Origin: Aureococcus anophagefferens
Taxonomy: Eukaryota > Sar > Pelagophyceae > Pelagomonadales > Pelagomonadaceae
Assembly: GCF_000186865.1 (NCBI RefSeq)
Contig: NW_008705584.1
Coordinates: 383,686-447,685, forward strand
Reading direction: 5' to 3'
DNA length: 64,000 bases
Part shown: in pieces, positions 34,569 through 46,978 of the stretch
Numbering within the stretch: the first letter of the stretch is position 1
Layout: the number at the start of each line of letters is the position of its first letter
The notes under the pieces: generated by a model
What the model saw: only the letters and a program-made list of their open reading frames with translations
Databases searched by the model: none
Told to the model about the DNA's origin: nothing
Program-made: the position numbers and the translations under genes

Positions 34569-34630
34569 GATATTGGGTGGCTCTGTACCAGCGAGCCACT
34601 AGGGAGATACAAAACTCTCTATCTCTCTAG
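34569..34630. repeat. LTR outer-end fragment
   Basis: TGGGTGGCTCTGTACCAGCG through AGATACAAAACTCTCTATCT matches the right 60 bp of the LTRs at 31121-31443 and 50515-50836. A truncated solo LTR. Confidence 0.75.
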
Positions 34631-34655
34631 TTGAAGTCCAAGTTGAAGTGGCGTT

Positions 34656-34683
34656 TAACATATCCCGCCGGCGGGATATGTTA
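34656..34683. repeat. Perfect 28-bp palindrome, also at 41185-41210
   Basis: Arm TAACATATCCCGCC followed by its complement GGCGGGATATGTTA. The flank GTTGAAGTCCAAGTTGAAGT is also shared, inverted, with 41229-41260. Confidence 0.9.
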
Positions 34684-34980
34684 GTTGCCTATTATTAGTC
34701 CACTTGCTGGCAGTTCTTCCCCGTTTTCTGACTAGTACAGAAGCACGAGATCGACCTCGGTTCAACTTAGCCCAGACCACATCGGGGGAATTAGCCAGGG
34801 CTAACCACGCATACCGGCGAATGCCCGGGAAATAGAAGATAAATATGGGGTCCCTATCGAGCCCGGACGGCGCGGTCCTGGAAGTTATTGGAAATAGGAA
34901 GGAACTCAAGCATTCTATTGGCGGCGAATTACACGGCGCTTCAACAAAAGCAGCGGCTTCGATATACTGGCGTCGTCCGT

Positions 34981-35195
34981 CTGCCTGTCCCGGGGCAAGC
35001 AGCTGCGTCGATTCCAAGACCTGGCGCTGCGCTTGGTCTATGGACCATGCCGCGCCTCGGGTCCCGCAGCGAATCGCTCCGGAAAGGCCACCGGTCGAAG
35101 GTGATCAAATTTGTTTGCGTCGGGGCAGCCCGTGGATGACGAGAATGGCCGTTACGGTGGGCGGCGGCCGACGAGGGGCCCAGCCTCGTGCTGGG
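34981..35195 (+). repeat. Coding-like repeat, inverted copy at 52845-53060
   Basis: One frame contains RRGSPWMTRMAV preceded by APERPPVEGDQ. The minus strand near 52900 encodes RRGSPWMTRTAV preceded by ARERPSAEGEQ. Amino-acid sequence is better kept than the intervening bases, which suggests a relic coding unit. Family not recognised. Confidence 0.5.
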
Positions 35196-35308
35196 GGTCG
35201 AGCTGGCAGCGCGAGTGCGAGGTGACACCCCCTCGATTGTCCTTCTCGAGCGGCTCGCAAAGGACCGCGCTGCCTGCCTGGAACATGCATTGCGTGGTGA
35301 GCACCATG

Positions 35309-35650
35309 TCACCCGCGGCGTCGCCTCCCGGAGGCGGTGAGGTGATCTCGATCAAATCGGCTCGAGCCGAAGAGCTGCCGCGAGTGGATCTGATCACCCT
35401 CATGACGAACGATTCCCGACGCTCTGTGGCTCAAAGGCGACCGAGAATCGGGTCGGGGGAAGCTGCCGCGGCCCATTTTACCCCGTGGGGCTGCCCGTTT
35501 GCGTCGCCTCGCAATCGTCCGAAGTCGCGTCTTTTTATGTGCCTCACCCACATGTTTGCGGACCTCAAAGCCGCTGGGATCGTTGCACGTCATTACATAT
35601 TCGAGGAGCGCGGGGCCCTCTAAGGTGGAGATTCCAGCATCGGCCGCTAT
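35309..35650 (-). repeat. Copy of an unknown repeated coding unit
   Basis: Minus-strand frame holds LLEYVMTCNDPSGFEVRK, then HVGEAHKKTRLRT. A related frame at about 38330-38470 reads LREYAELCNDPSGCEVRK, then DKVEARAKTRR. The 20 bases AGCCGCTGGGATCGTTGCAC are identical in both. No known domain recognised. Confidence 0.5.
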
Positions 35651-35981
35651 ACTGGTTGCCGCCGCTGAGGCTAGCCCTCGGGCCGGCCAATGAAATAAAT
35701 GCTCGCGATGGGCCGGCCAATGAGCGAAATAGGATGCTGCCAGCACTTCATAATTTCACGCACGACGTCCCCAGCACTAACCGAGATACCCGAATTTCCC
35801 ACGAAATTAAAGTCCCTCGAAAGGGCCCGACTACCGTCGGAAAATCAATTACCCGAGATGCACCCTAGAAGATGTTCAACTTGCGGCTCGTGTTACACCT
35901 GCTCTGCTACGGCGGCATTCCCGAAGTCACATCTCGAGAAGAAATGGCACTGTCACAATCTCCCGGGGCCTCCCCTTGCCC
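35651..35981. other. Stretch left of assembly gap
   Basis: No gene recognised. A short frame with C-x-x-C spacing (CSTCGSCYTCS near 35878-35910) runs into the gap, but there is too little to call. Confidence 0.4.
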
Positions 35982-36031
35982 NNNNNNNNNNNNNNNNNNN
36001 NNNNNNNNNNNNNNNNNNNNNNNNNNNNNNN
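35982..36031. other. Assembly gap (50 N)
   Basis: Exactly 50 N. Confidence 0.99.
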
Positions 36032-36421
36032 TGAGGATCCCCATGCTGCTGGAGTTCAATGACAGCGGTTAGTTTAGATTGCTCTTTTGCCCATTGCTTT
36101 CGTTCACGCTGCAGCTGAGAGAAAAAAGACCTGTGGCTGAGATCTCGAGATCAGTTTCAAGCTGACGGACAACGGGTCGATGATACTCCTCGTTGCTACT
36201 GTTCTCATCCTCGGATAGAAGATCCTGAGATTTGTTCAATTGGAATCAGAGCGTGCACGGACACTGATTTTGATACAGACCCAGTTGGGCAGTGGCTTGA
36301 TTTCTATTTGTCCGGCATTGCCAAGCTCTTCACATCCTGGCTTAGTAGGAACTTGGGCATTGCTCTTGAAAACGCCTTGAGCATCTGCAGCATACTGTTG
36401 GGATCTCTGTTGGGATCTCAC
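36032..36421 (-). CDS. Possible exons of an unknown coiled-coil protein cut by the gap
   Basis: On the minus strand, after a pyrimidine-rich CTTTTTTCTCTCAG near 36110, an open exon reads LQRERKQWAKEQSKLTAVIE up to the gap. Upstream on the same strand, frames such as SQQYAADAQGVFKSNAQVP (36340-36415) and SEDENSSNEEYHRPVVRQLE (36160-36215) have ordinary codon composition unlike the surrounding GC-rich repeats. Looks like a few exons of a charged, helical protein. Identity unknown; exon borders not established. Confidence 0.3.
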
Positions 36422-37559
36422 CTAGATCATAGACTATGAAGATGTTAGAGCACCACATGGATTAGGCACGTTTTCTCGAGGTCTTGAGCAACTGGAAGAC
36501 CAGGTTAATGCCGCCGCGCTTCGCTCTTTGTCATCCCGTGCCCGCGCATACCTCCGCACATGTAAATCATGCGCGACGATCCCGCACGGTTTTGGGGGCG
36601 ATCGTTGGGGCGTACTGACAGCGAGTTTGCGTCGCGGCTTGGACACGCGAAAACCCACCGTCTTTGAGTTCAGCGCCTCTGTGACTAAGAGCGTATGATT
36701 TTCGCGGGCCTCAAGCCAGCCAATTTGTCGAGCGTACATTCAAATTTAGACGGTTTTGGTGGGCTAGAAGTGACTTAAGAAAGAAGCTACTCTCGTAGAC
36801 TCGGGCACGGTACCGCACAGACAAACTGTCGGCGAGGCTATAGATTATAAAATACGAAGACAGGAAGGGAGGGAAGTATCAAACGTGCCTACCCAGGTCC
36901 TCGCCGACGGTCGCCGCCTGGCCCGGACATCCGGCCGCACGAAACCCGCGCCGCGCGCGCCCACAGCGCATAACCCAGCGAGATGGTGGGCCGCGAAGAA
37001 AACTCAAGCGGCGCCTGACGCCCCCGGGCCAGGCGCACGCTGCGCGCACCGCAAGCCCAGTCGTCGTCTCAGGAGGAAGATTCTCCTGTATCTGCCCTAC
37101 TGTCCTTATTTTCAAGTTCCCTTTCTTCCTAAATGTTGCAGTCTCATATCCTCATGGGGCTGAGTTCAGTCCCAAGGTCCCCACCTTAGTATGGGGGTCC
37201 TTCCTCCTTTCCCCAATTTCCCTCTAGCAGCCTCATCTCACCTTTCCATTTTCCGTCTAAGTCAGGAACACTGCCATTTCCCCTCAGGGTCGTACCCATT
37301 AACTAGGCTAATAGGGATGATAGAAGGTTCTACATGTGATGATCTGGGTTTTAGTGCACCAAAATTGGTCACACCCGAGGGACACGCACTGCCAAGCCAT
37401 CGGCAGCGGGTCGGCGAAAATCGGCGCGTGCGCCGCTGCGTTTTGGCGATAGACGCTGTGGCAAAAATGCGCCGAAAAAGGGCTGCATATGCACCCATTC
37501 GCGCGCACTACCACGGGATGATCACCATCCTCTGGGGGTCCACAAGGCGCGCTCGTCCG
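36422..37559. other. Intergenic, no gene recognised
   Basis: Contains the inverted copy of the dispersed repeat (36774-36880), a GC-rich part (36890-37060) and a pyrimidine-rich part (37090-37300). Open frames show no recognisable domain. Confidence 0.45.
36774..36880. repeat. Dispersed repeat, inverted copy
   Basis: Reverse complement of the 20215/34411/52660 family: CTACTCTCGTAGACTCGGGC, ACGGTACCGCACAGACAAAC, TATAAAATACGAAGACAGGA. Confidence 0.8.
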
Positions 37560-37800
37560 CGCAGGGTCCCAGGCAACTCAGCGCGTCGAGCACGGGCAGC
37601 CGCAGACGCTGGGATCGCTTCGTGGAGCTCATGGCGCGCTCGAACGCGCTCGAAAGCGGGTTTCGCAGCCCGGCGCGCCGTCATGTTCCAGCGACCTGCG
37701 CACTTCGTGCTCGCCGGAACCACTGACACGTTCAATGATCGGATTTATTCAATAAAACGCGCTGCCGCGGCGTTGCCCAGTGATAAGAGTAAGCGTGTCT
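37560..37800 (+). repeat. Copy of unknown repeated coding unit, plus orientation
   Basis: Plus-strand frame contains PAHFVLAGTTDTFNDR, then IYSIKRAAAALPSDK. The minus strand at 38440-38600 contains PVRFVLAGATNLGVF and, after a frame change, DDRRHSIKRMALGLAK. The two are inverted copies of the same unit. Confidence 0.5.
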
Positions 37801-37854
37801 CACGGTCTGGACGTCGTCGCGGGGCAGCGGCTCCCGGGGCGGGTCCTGAGCGTC

Positions 37855-37933
37855 GATTGGACGCAGATAATTACGACGAACGCGACCTCCGTCGCCCGCC
37901 GCATCCGATGGTACAATTTATCTGCGTCCAATC
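37855..37933. repeat. Inverted repeat, 16-18 bp arms
   Basis: GATTGGACGCAGATAATT at 37855-37872 and AATTTATCTGCGTCCAATC at 37915-37933 are complementary except for one extra T. The internal part is about 42 bases, so this could be a hairpin or a very small MITE. Confidence 0.75.
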
Positions 37934-38329
37934 AACCCCTGAGCGGCGAAACCTTAACGGCCGCGGGCGCAGAGGCCCTGGGGCTGGAAAGGCAACGATG
38001 GGAGACGATTGGTCTAGAAAAATTGCGATGGACCCGACGCAATGGTGGTATGGAATGGATCGAGACCATCCCTTGGGGTAGGGGCAGCGTCACACGCCTC
38101 ACGGCCACCGTCGAGACGACGCGGCGCAGGAGCTCGACTCCATGAAATCGATGATTTCGGACTCTCTTGACGAGCCCGCGCGTCGAAGCCGATGGGGTTG
38201 ATGAGGAACGATCACAGCTGCTGCCATGGCTCGAACCCGGAGGATGAGGGGTCGCGAGGGGGCAGCGCGTCCCTCCCCACCCACTCTACCTCCCCGTTCC
38301 AGTCCCCACGTGGTCGTATGAGCGTCGCG

Positions 38330-38700
38330 TCTTCGCACGTGCCTCAACCTTGTCCTTGCGAACCTCGCAGCCGCTGGGATCGTTGCACAATTCGGCATAT
38401 TCGCGGAGCGGCGGGCTCTCAAAGACGGCCATCCCATCGCAGCGCGCCTCAAAGCGCACCAACTTAGCTAGCCCGAGAGCCATTCGTTTGATTGAATGTC
38501 GTCGATCATCAACGTAGCTTTTTGTCAAGATTCTTGAAAACCCCAAGGTTTGTCGCTCCGGCGAGCACGAAGCGCACCGGAACTCGGTCGTGCGCGACGA
38601 AGGAACGTCGTCGCGGCACCGCGGGGACCCGGCGGACCCTGCGGACACCGCGGCGGCCATCCCACGCGTGCACCATGGTGTGAATTAGGGCTGCGACATA
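38330..38700 (-). repeat. Copy of unknown repeated coding unit, minus orientation
   Basis: Minus frames carry PVRFVLAGATNLGVFKN, HSIKRMALGLAKLVRFEA and REYAELCNDPSGCEVRK in order, with a frame change between the first two. Together with 35309-35650 and 37560-37800 this makes three diverged copies within 3.4 kb. No known family recognised. Confidence 0.5.
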
Positions 38701-38707
38701 GCGTGGA

Positions 38708-38962
38708 CTATATGTGGCTCCCCACGATAGAATGCCGAGTTTACGTTGCACCCCAAGATTTCGAGTGAGTGGTTCAGCGGCCAAGACGGCGTTGAGGGCT
38801 TTCAGATGCAACAAGAATTTTCCAAATCGGTGGTCATGGAGCCGAGATAGAGCCCGCCAAAGGTGCCCATCACCACTGCCAAAGCCCTCTTGGCCATCGA
38901 TTTTCTCGATTTGATCCCGAGCTGCTCGATGCGGGATCTTATCGTGGGGAGCCACATATGTG
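38708..38962. repeat. Pair of 20-bp terminal-type inverted repeats
   Basis: ATATGTGGCTCCCCACGATA at about 38708 and its exact complement TATCGTGGGGAGCCACATAT at about 38939-38958 enclose roughly 215 bp. Looks like a small non-autonomous DNA element just upstream of RTCB. No target duplication was identified by eye. Confidence 0.65.
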
Positions 38963-38965
38963 GAC

Positions 38966-38974
38966 TATATATAG
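38966..38974 (+). promoter_or_regulatory. TATA-like element upstream of RTCB
   Basis: TATATATAG lies about 70 bases before the RTCB ATG, a reasonable distance for a core promoter with a short leader. It lies at the outer edge of the inverted-repeat element. Assignment is by sequence and position only. Confidence 0.4.
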
Positions 38975-39044
38975 CCTATTTAATTTTAGCCGCCTCGCAA
39001 ATTCATAGTCTCACGTCGGACGTCCACGCCTGCGCAGTGAAGCC

Positions 39045-40574
39045 ATGCAGATGTCACCGCGGACGTTCGACGCGGAGATGCGGTATCTGAAACGTCGCGA
39101 TGAACAGTCGTGGTCAATTGCGAAGGGCTTTGTGCCCGGTATGCGCGTGCCGGGCGTTTTTTTCGTAAATTCTGCGTTGGAGTCACTTGTTTTTGACGAG
39201 CTTCGACATCACAGTGATTCGTCAGGCTACGGCGGTTTTCTACCGGCAATCAAGCAACTTGCGAATGTGGCCACCCTACCCGGTATAGTGGGCGAATCTG
39301 TGGGGCTACCGGACATTCATAGTGGTTATGGATTCGCAATTGGTAATGTGGCGGCTTTCGACTGTGGTGACTCCGAGGCAGTAGTATCTCCTGGGGGTGT
39401 TGGGTTCGATATAAACTGCGGGGTGAGGTTGCTCCGGACGAACTTGACCGAAGGAGATGTGTCCGAAAACAAGGAGTCGCTGGCACAAAGCCTCTTCGAC
39501 CACATTCCTGTGGGTGTTGGCAGTAGAGGTGTCATTCCAACGTCATCTGCGCATTTAGATGCTGCGCTAAATATGGGCATGGACTGGAGCATACGCGAAG
39601 GCTACTCTTGGGCTGAAGACAAGGACCACTGCGAGGAGGCTGGGCGTATGCTGCAAGCGGACCCAACCAAAGTGTCGAGACGTGCAAAAAAGCGTGGACT
39701 TCCGCAGATGGGTACATTGGGAGCTGGGAATCATTATGTCGAAATCCAAGTTGTAGATGAGGTTTACGACATGCACGCCGCCAATCGCATGGGTCTTGGT
39801 ATGGTGGGACAAGTCGCAATAATGATTCATTCTGGTTCTCGTGGTCTTGGCCACCAGGTGGCGACGGACGCGCTGCTTGCCATGGAACGCGCCATGGAGC
39901 GTGATGTAGGTTTGCGAACCAATGACCGGCAGCTTGCTTGTGCACGCATAAATTCTGACGAGGGAAAAGATTATCTCGGAGCCATGGCCGCAGCTGCAAA
40001 CTATGCCTGGGTCAATCGCTCATCCATGACTTTTCTTGCTCGCCAGGCCTTTGCCAAGCAATTTGGATCGACTCCTGATGACCTCGATATGCAGGTTGTC
40101 TACGATGTTTCTCACAACATCGCCAAAACAGAGGAACACTTTGTCGATGGAAAACTTCGGACGCTGCTGGTTCATCGCAAGGGAGCAACGCGCGCGTTTC
40201 CCCCAAACCATCCTCTCGTCCCCGTTGACTATCAATTTACTGGTCAGCCAGTACTTGTCGGCGGCACTATGGGCACCTGCTCCTACATTCTCACTGGGAC
40301 CGAGCGTGGCATGGCCAGAACGTTTGGTTCTACCTGCCACGGGGCAGGCCGTGCCTCTTCTCGCAACAAGACAAGACGCACGTTGGCCTATGAAGATGTC
40401 CTAGCCGACCTTGATAAGAAGGGCATATCGATTCGGATCGCCTCTCCTAAGCTGGTAATGGAAGAGGCTCCAGAAGCTTACAAAGATGTCAATTCTGTTG
40501 TTGAGACTTGCGACTGTGCTGGAATATCCAACAAGGCACTGAAACTCCGCCCTATTGCCGTCATTAAGGGATAA
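39045..40574 (+). CDS. RTCB: RNA-splicing ligase RtcB homologue (HSPC117)
   Basis: Catalytic subunit of the tRNA-splicing ligase complex. It joins 2',3'-cyclic phosphate and 5'-OH RNA ends using GTP and Mn2+; also acts in unfolded-protein-response mRNA splicing in animals. Single exon, 509 residues from ATG 39045 (human 505). Visible family motifs: [15 protein letters not shown] (metal-binding Cys), [17 protein letters not shown] (metal His), [22 protein letters not shown], and [13 protein letters not shown], where the His is the guanylylated residue. [18 protein letters not shown] and an [12 protein letters not shown] terminus are also typical. No introns, unlike the MCM and CCT genes nearby. 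All catalytic positions look intact. Confidence 0.96.
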   Translation: MQMSPRTFDAEMRYLKRRDEQSWSIAKGFVPGMRVPGVFFVNSALESLVFDELRHHSDSSGYGGFLPAIKQLANVATLPGIVGESVGLPDIHSGYGFAIGNVAAFDCGDSEAVVSPGGVGFDINCGVRLLRTNLTEGDVSENKESLAQSLFDHIPVGVGSRGVIPTSSAHLDAALNMGMDWSIREGYSWAEDKDHCEEAGRMLQADPTKVSRRAKKRGLPQMGTLGAGNHYVEIQVVDEVYDMHAANRMGLGMVGQVAIMIHSGSRGLGHQVATDALLAMERAMERDVGLRTNDRQLACARINSDEGKDYLGAMAAAANYAWVNRSSMTFLARQAFAKQFGSTPDDLDMQVVYDVSHNIAKTEEHFVDGKLRTLLVHRKGATRAFPPNHPLVPVDYQFTGQPVLVGGTMGTCSYILTGTERGMARTFGSTCHGAGRASSRNKTRRTLAYEDVLADLDKKGISIRIASPKLVMEEAPEAYKDVNSVVETCDCAGISNKALKLRPIAVIKG

Positions 40575-41417
40575 TTCTCTGGCTACGCGAGCAGCGTGCC
40601 CCTTCCCTTGCTGGAAGTGCTGGCACACTGCCGGTGGGACACGTGGGCCCGGCAATCACAGTTGTGCGAAAATGCGGAACTTTACAGTGAATCGAATTCA
40701 CCGTTTACTTCCCGAGGCAAGTTACTTCTCGAGGCCAATTAACTGTAATAGGTGGGATTCAGCAAGTGCAAGTCCAGTTACTCGTTGAGACTGCTTGTTG
40801 GCAGCCTGCTGGTGAGGATTCTCTTGCTGTCTGCTTTGGTAAAATCTAGGCAGTGTGATTCCTTCGGCTTGGCGCCAATTGACGTATGGCGTTTTTTAGG
40901 TGAGCCGGCGCCATGGGCGTTTTTTAACGCGCTGATATATAAAATCGCGCCATGCATGGGGGGCCCTCTTTTCATTGAGTTTCATGATTTTCCCGGGGGC
41001 CCGCAGCGGGGGTCCGCCGGCAGCGCCCGCCGGCGGGATGCAAACCAGCCGAACGCGGGAACTACGGCGCCTTCTAGTTTGGGACTCGTGGCCCGGCCGA
41101 ATAAAGCCCCCAGCCGCCGGCCCCAACAAGTCGGGCCTGGGAAACCCAACGAAGCTGGGTTTGCGACTTGCCCCCGGCTCCGTCAACATATCCCGCCGGC
41201 GGGATATGTTATGCCGGCGGGATATGTTAAACGCCGCTTCAACTTGGACTTCAGCCTCAAAACCTTACACTTCAACAGGGGCCTCAACGCAGCCGTCTGC
41301 CCTTCAAAAGGGACCTTAACACCGCCGCTCACGCCTTACGGGGGACCTCTGACGCGCCGCCCACGCCTCACGAGGCGCGACCCGCCCCAAACCACGTGCC
41401 AGAACCCCTCCGGAACA
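40575..41417. other. GC-rich intergenic region downstream of RTCB
   Basis: No gene. A copy of the dispersed GC-rich element (GGAACTACGGCGCCTTCTAG, AATAAAGCCCCCAGCCGCCG) is at about 41045-41150, followed by a palindrome at 41185-41210. 41229-41260 is shared inverted with 34629-34652. Confidence 0.55.
41185..41228. repeat. 26-bp palindrome plus an extra half copy
   Basis: AACATATCCCGCC with its complement GGCGGGATATGTT at 41185-41210, then GCCGGCGGGATATGTT again at 41213-41228. Same palindrome as 34656-34683. Confidence 0.9.
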
Positions 41418-41815
41418 ACCCGCGGGAAACTCGACGCGTTCTAGTTTGGGCCCCGCCCGGCCCCCTAGCGCCTGAGTAAAGCCCCCGGCTGCCGACCCAA
41501 AATTATCGGGGGCGTTTCGGGTCCCTTGGGGCCCCCTCCAGCGCAGGGGGGGGGTGTTCTGGGCGGGGTTCTGCCGCCGCCGGCGGCCGCGGAGCCTCGG
41601 GGCCTACTAGAACAAACTAGAACGGCTCTAGTTCCAGTATAGGGCTCCGGGTGCCCGGAGTTTCTAGCCACGATGCGAGACACAGTTACCGCGCCCGGCC
41701 TATCTGGAGGGGCCTCGGGGTGCGGGGGGGTGGTCGACACAACAGGGGGGGCGAGGGGGGCACAGTGGGCGCGCGACGGGCCGCCGGCGGGGCCGGCGGA
41801 TCCAGCGGGATTCCA
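41418..41815 (-). repeat. Dispersed GC-rich repeat, copy 1 (pair with 49400-49803)
   Basis: About 390 bp with near-identity to 49415-49800: ACTCGACGCGTTCTAGTTTG, GAGTAAAGCCCCCGGCTGCC, AGTATAGGGCTCCGGGTGCC, CTAGCCACGATGCGAGACAC. A minus-strand frame in both copies begins MST-PPHPEA and contains VTVSRIVARNSGHPEPYTGT. Each copy lies just 3' of a gag-like minus-strand ORF. Confidence 0.8.
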
Positions 41816-41852
41816 GTTTAGGCCTCGGGGTCCGCTTTTCCGGCGGTCGCCG

Positions 41853-42158
41853 TTAGTAGATGCCGTTCTTGTTGAGCAGTTCGCTGATGTATTTCTTTGC
41901 TTGCTCGGTTCCTCGCCAGTTGTCGTGGCGCTTGACTGGGGCGTCCGGGTCGAAGCCGTAGAAGGACGTCTCGCGATTGACGAGATCGTCGTATGTCGAC
42001 CCGAGTTTCGTCTTGAGCGCGCCGACGAGTCTTTGCACCTCTGCTGCTCGTACGCGGGACCCAGCGCTTTCCCTCCCCGTTGATCCTATCGAGAACTCGT
42101 TGAGGAACGCTGGAATCATTGTCATGGTGTCACCTGTGGCGGGACGCGCTAATTTCAA
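41853..42158 (-). CDS. Short gag-like or element-encoded ORF, unrecognised
   Basis: 101 residues, including MIPAFLNEFSIGSTGRESAG, VQRLVGALKTKLGSTYDDLV and GTEQAKKYISELLNKNGIY. Composition is ordinary helical protein, unlike the GC-rich flanks. The ORF is followed by the 41418-41815 repeat and preceded by an LTR-like stretch (42207-42300), parallel to the layout at 49400-50836. I do not recognise the family. Function unknown; a structural protein of a non-autonomous retroelement is my best guess. Confidence 0.4.
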   Translation of the reverse strand: MKLARPATGDTMTMIPAFLNEFSIGSTGRESAGSRVRAAEVQRLVGALKTKLGSTYDDLVNRETSFYGFDPDAPVKRHDNWRGTEQAKKYISELLNKNGIY

Positions 42159-42564
42159 AAACGAACATCCAAAACATGACTGACACAGAGCTGAAGCATT
42201 ATATCCTGTGCTCCTAGTTGCTGGCTATTTCTTATGGTATGGTATCCTGGTATCTTCTTACTTCCCTCGTATCTTGCTACTTTCCTGGTACGTCGGTGTG
42301 TGTGGTGGTGTCGGTGTCGGTTAGTTGTCGGGGTTGTTTGAAAACTTCAAGTACCCATCTTAGTGAAGGGTAGCCTAGCTAACTCCCTTTACACCACCCC
42401 GGGCCGGTACCAGTCCACCACCCGCGTCCGTAGGGACGCCCCGACGAGCCCGGCAGTACTTGCGGAGGCCTTCGCGGGGCGCACAACTAAATACGGGGAG
42501 TAGGCTCGCCGAGCTCGCTGGCTCATTTTTAAACACCACTAAAATTTTGCTACCTGAGCTCGTA
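42159..42564. other. Upstream region of MCM2 with LTR-like stretch
   Basis: 42207-42290 is the inverted copy of the 9664-9745 repeat (GGCTATTTCTTATGGTATGG, TATCCTGGTATC). A GT-rich run is at 42295-42330. The last 100 bases are the MCM2 5' flank. Confidence 0.5.
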
Positions 42565-46413
<3,849 letters not shown>

Positions 46414-46978
46414 TATGGAAAGAACAAACATATTGTGGTCTCCGTCCGGGTAGCAGAAGAGCCCTCGGGGCCCTTAGGACACGTAAGCTCGATGCGCGTT
46501 TCTTTTCTCCCCCACACAGTGGAGTTGCAACCCCAGTCGCCGGCCCCAAATTGTCGGGGGCGTTCCTAGCGAGATAGTAAACTCAGGGGCAGGGGGGCAG
46601 CCTGGAGGCAGCCTAGTGGGGCTGGAGCCTGAGGTTAGCTACATGAGCGCCCCGCGAGCGCAGCTTGCGCGAGAAGTGCGCGAGATCTCCACCCGCCGGC
46701 GATGCCCGACCACCCGCGGCGTCGCCCGCGCCGTCGACGCGCGCGCGCCGGCAGCCAGCCCAGCGACCGGCCCGAGACGCGTGCCGCCGCCGGAGACGGT
46801 AAAACCACCCCGAGGCCTCCCAGGGCCCGGACGCCCACCCGCCTCCGTGTCCCAAAAACCCCCGGCGACGGCGCCGCGGGCTCCTTGAACGCGCGAGCGC
46901 CCGCAGCAAGCGAGGGCGCGCCGAAGTTTCCGGAGCGGGTGAGCCGATCAATATCGCGCAGCCGGCCAGCGAACGACA
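46414..46978. other. Intergenic region between MCM2 and CCT2
   Basis: No gene. A fragment of the GC-rich element (CCCCAAATTGTCGGGGGCG) and of the LTR subfamily (46567-46625) are followed by a very GC-rich 250-bp stretch. The last part is the CCT2 5' flank. Confidence 0.55.
46567..46625. repeat. LTR-end fragment, second subfamily
   Basis: GCGAGATAGTAAACTCAGGG then GGCAGCCTAGTGGGGCTG; matches 9385-9435. Confidence 0.65.

Larger units (their letters stand above)
34314..34980. other. Repeat cluster upstream of the coiled-coil/LRR gene
   Basis: No gene. Contains the dispersed repeat (34411-34539), an LTR start fragment (34569-34630) and a 28-bp palindrome (34656-34683). Confidence 0.6.

Noticed and set aside
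37191..38081. 296-residue open frame on the plus strand
   Set aside because: Arg/Ala-rich product of GC-rich DNA; only the part at 37560-37800 matches another copy, so the whole is not taken as one gene.
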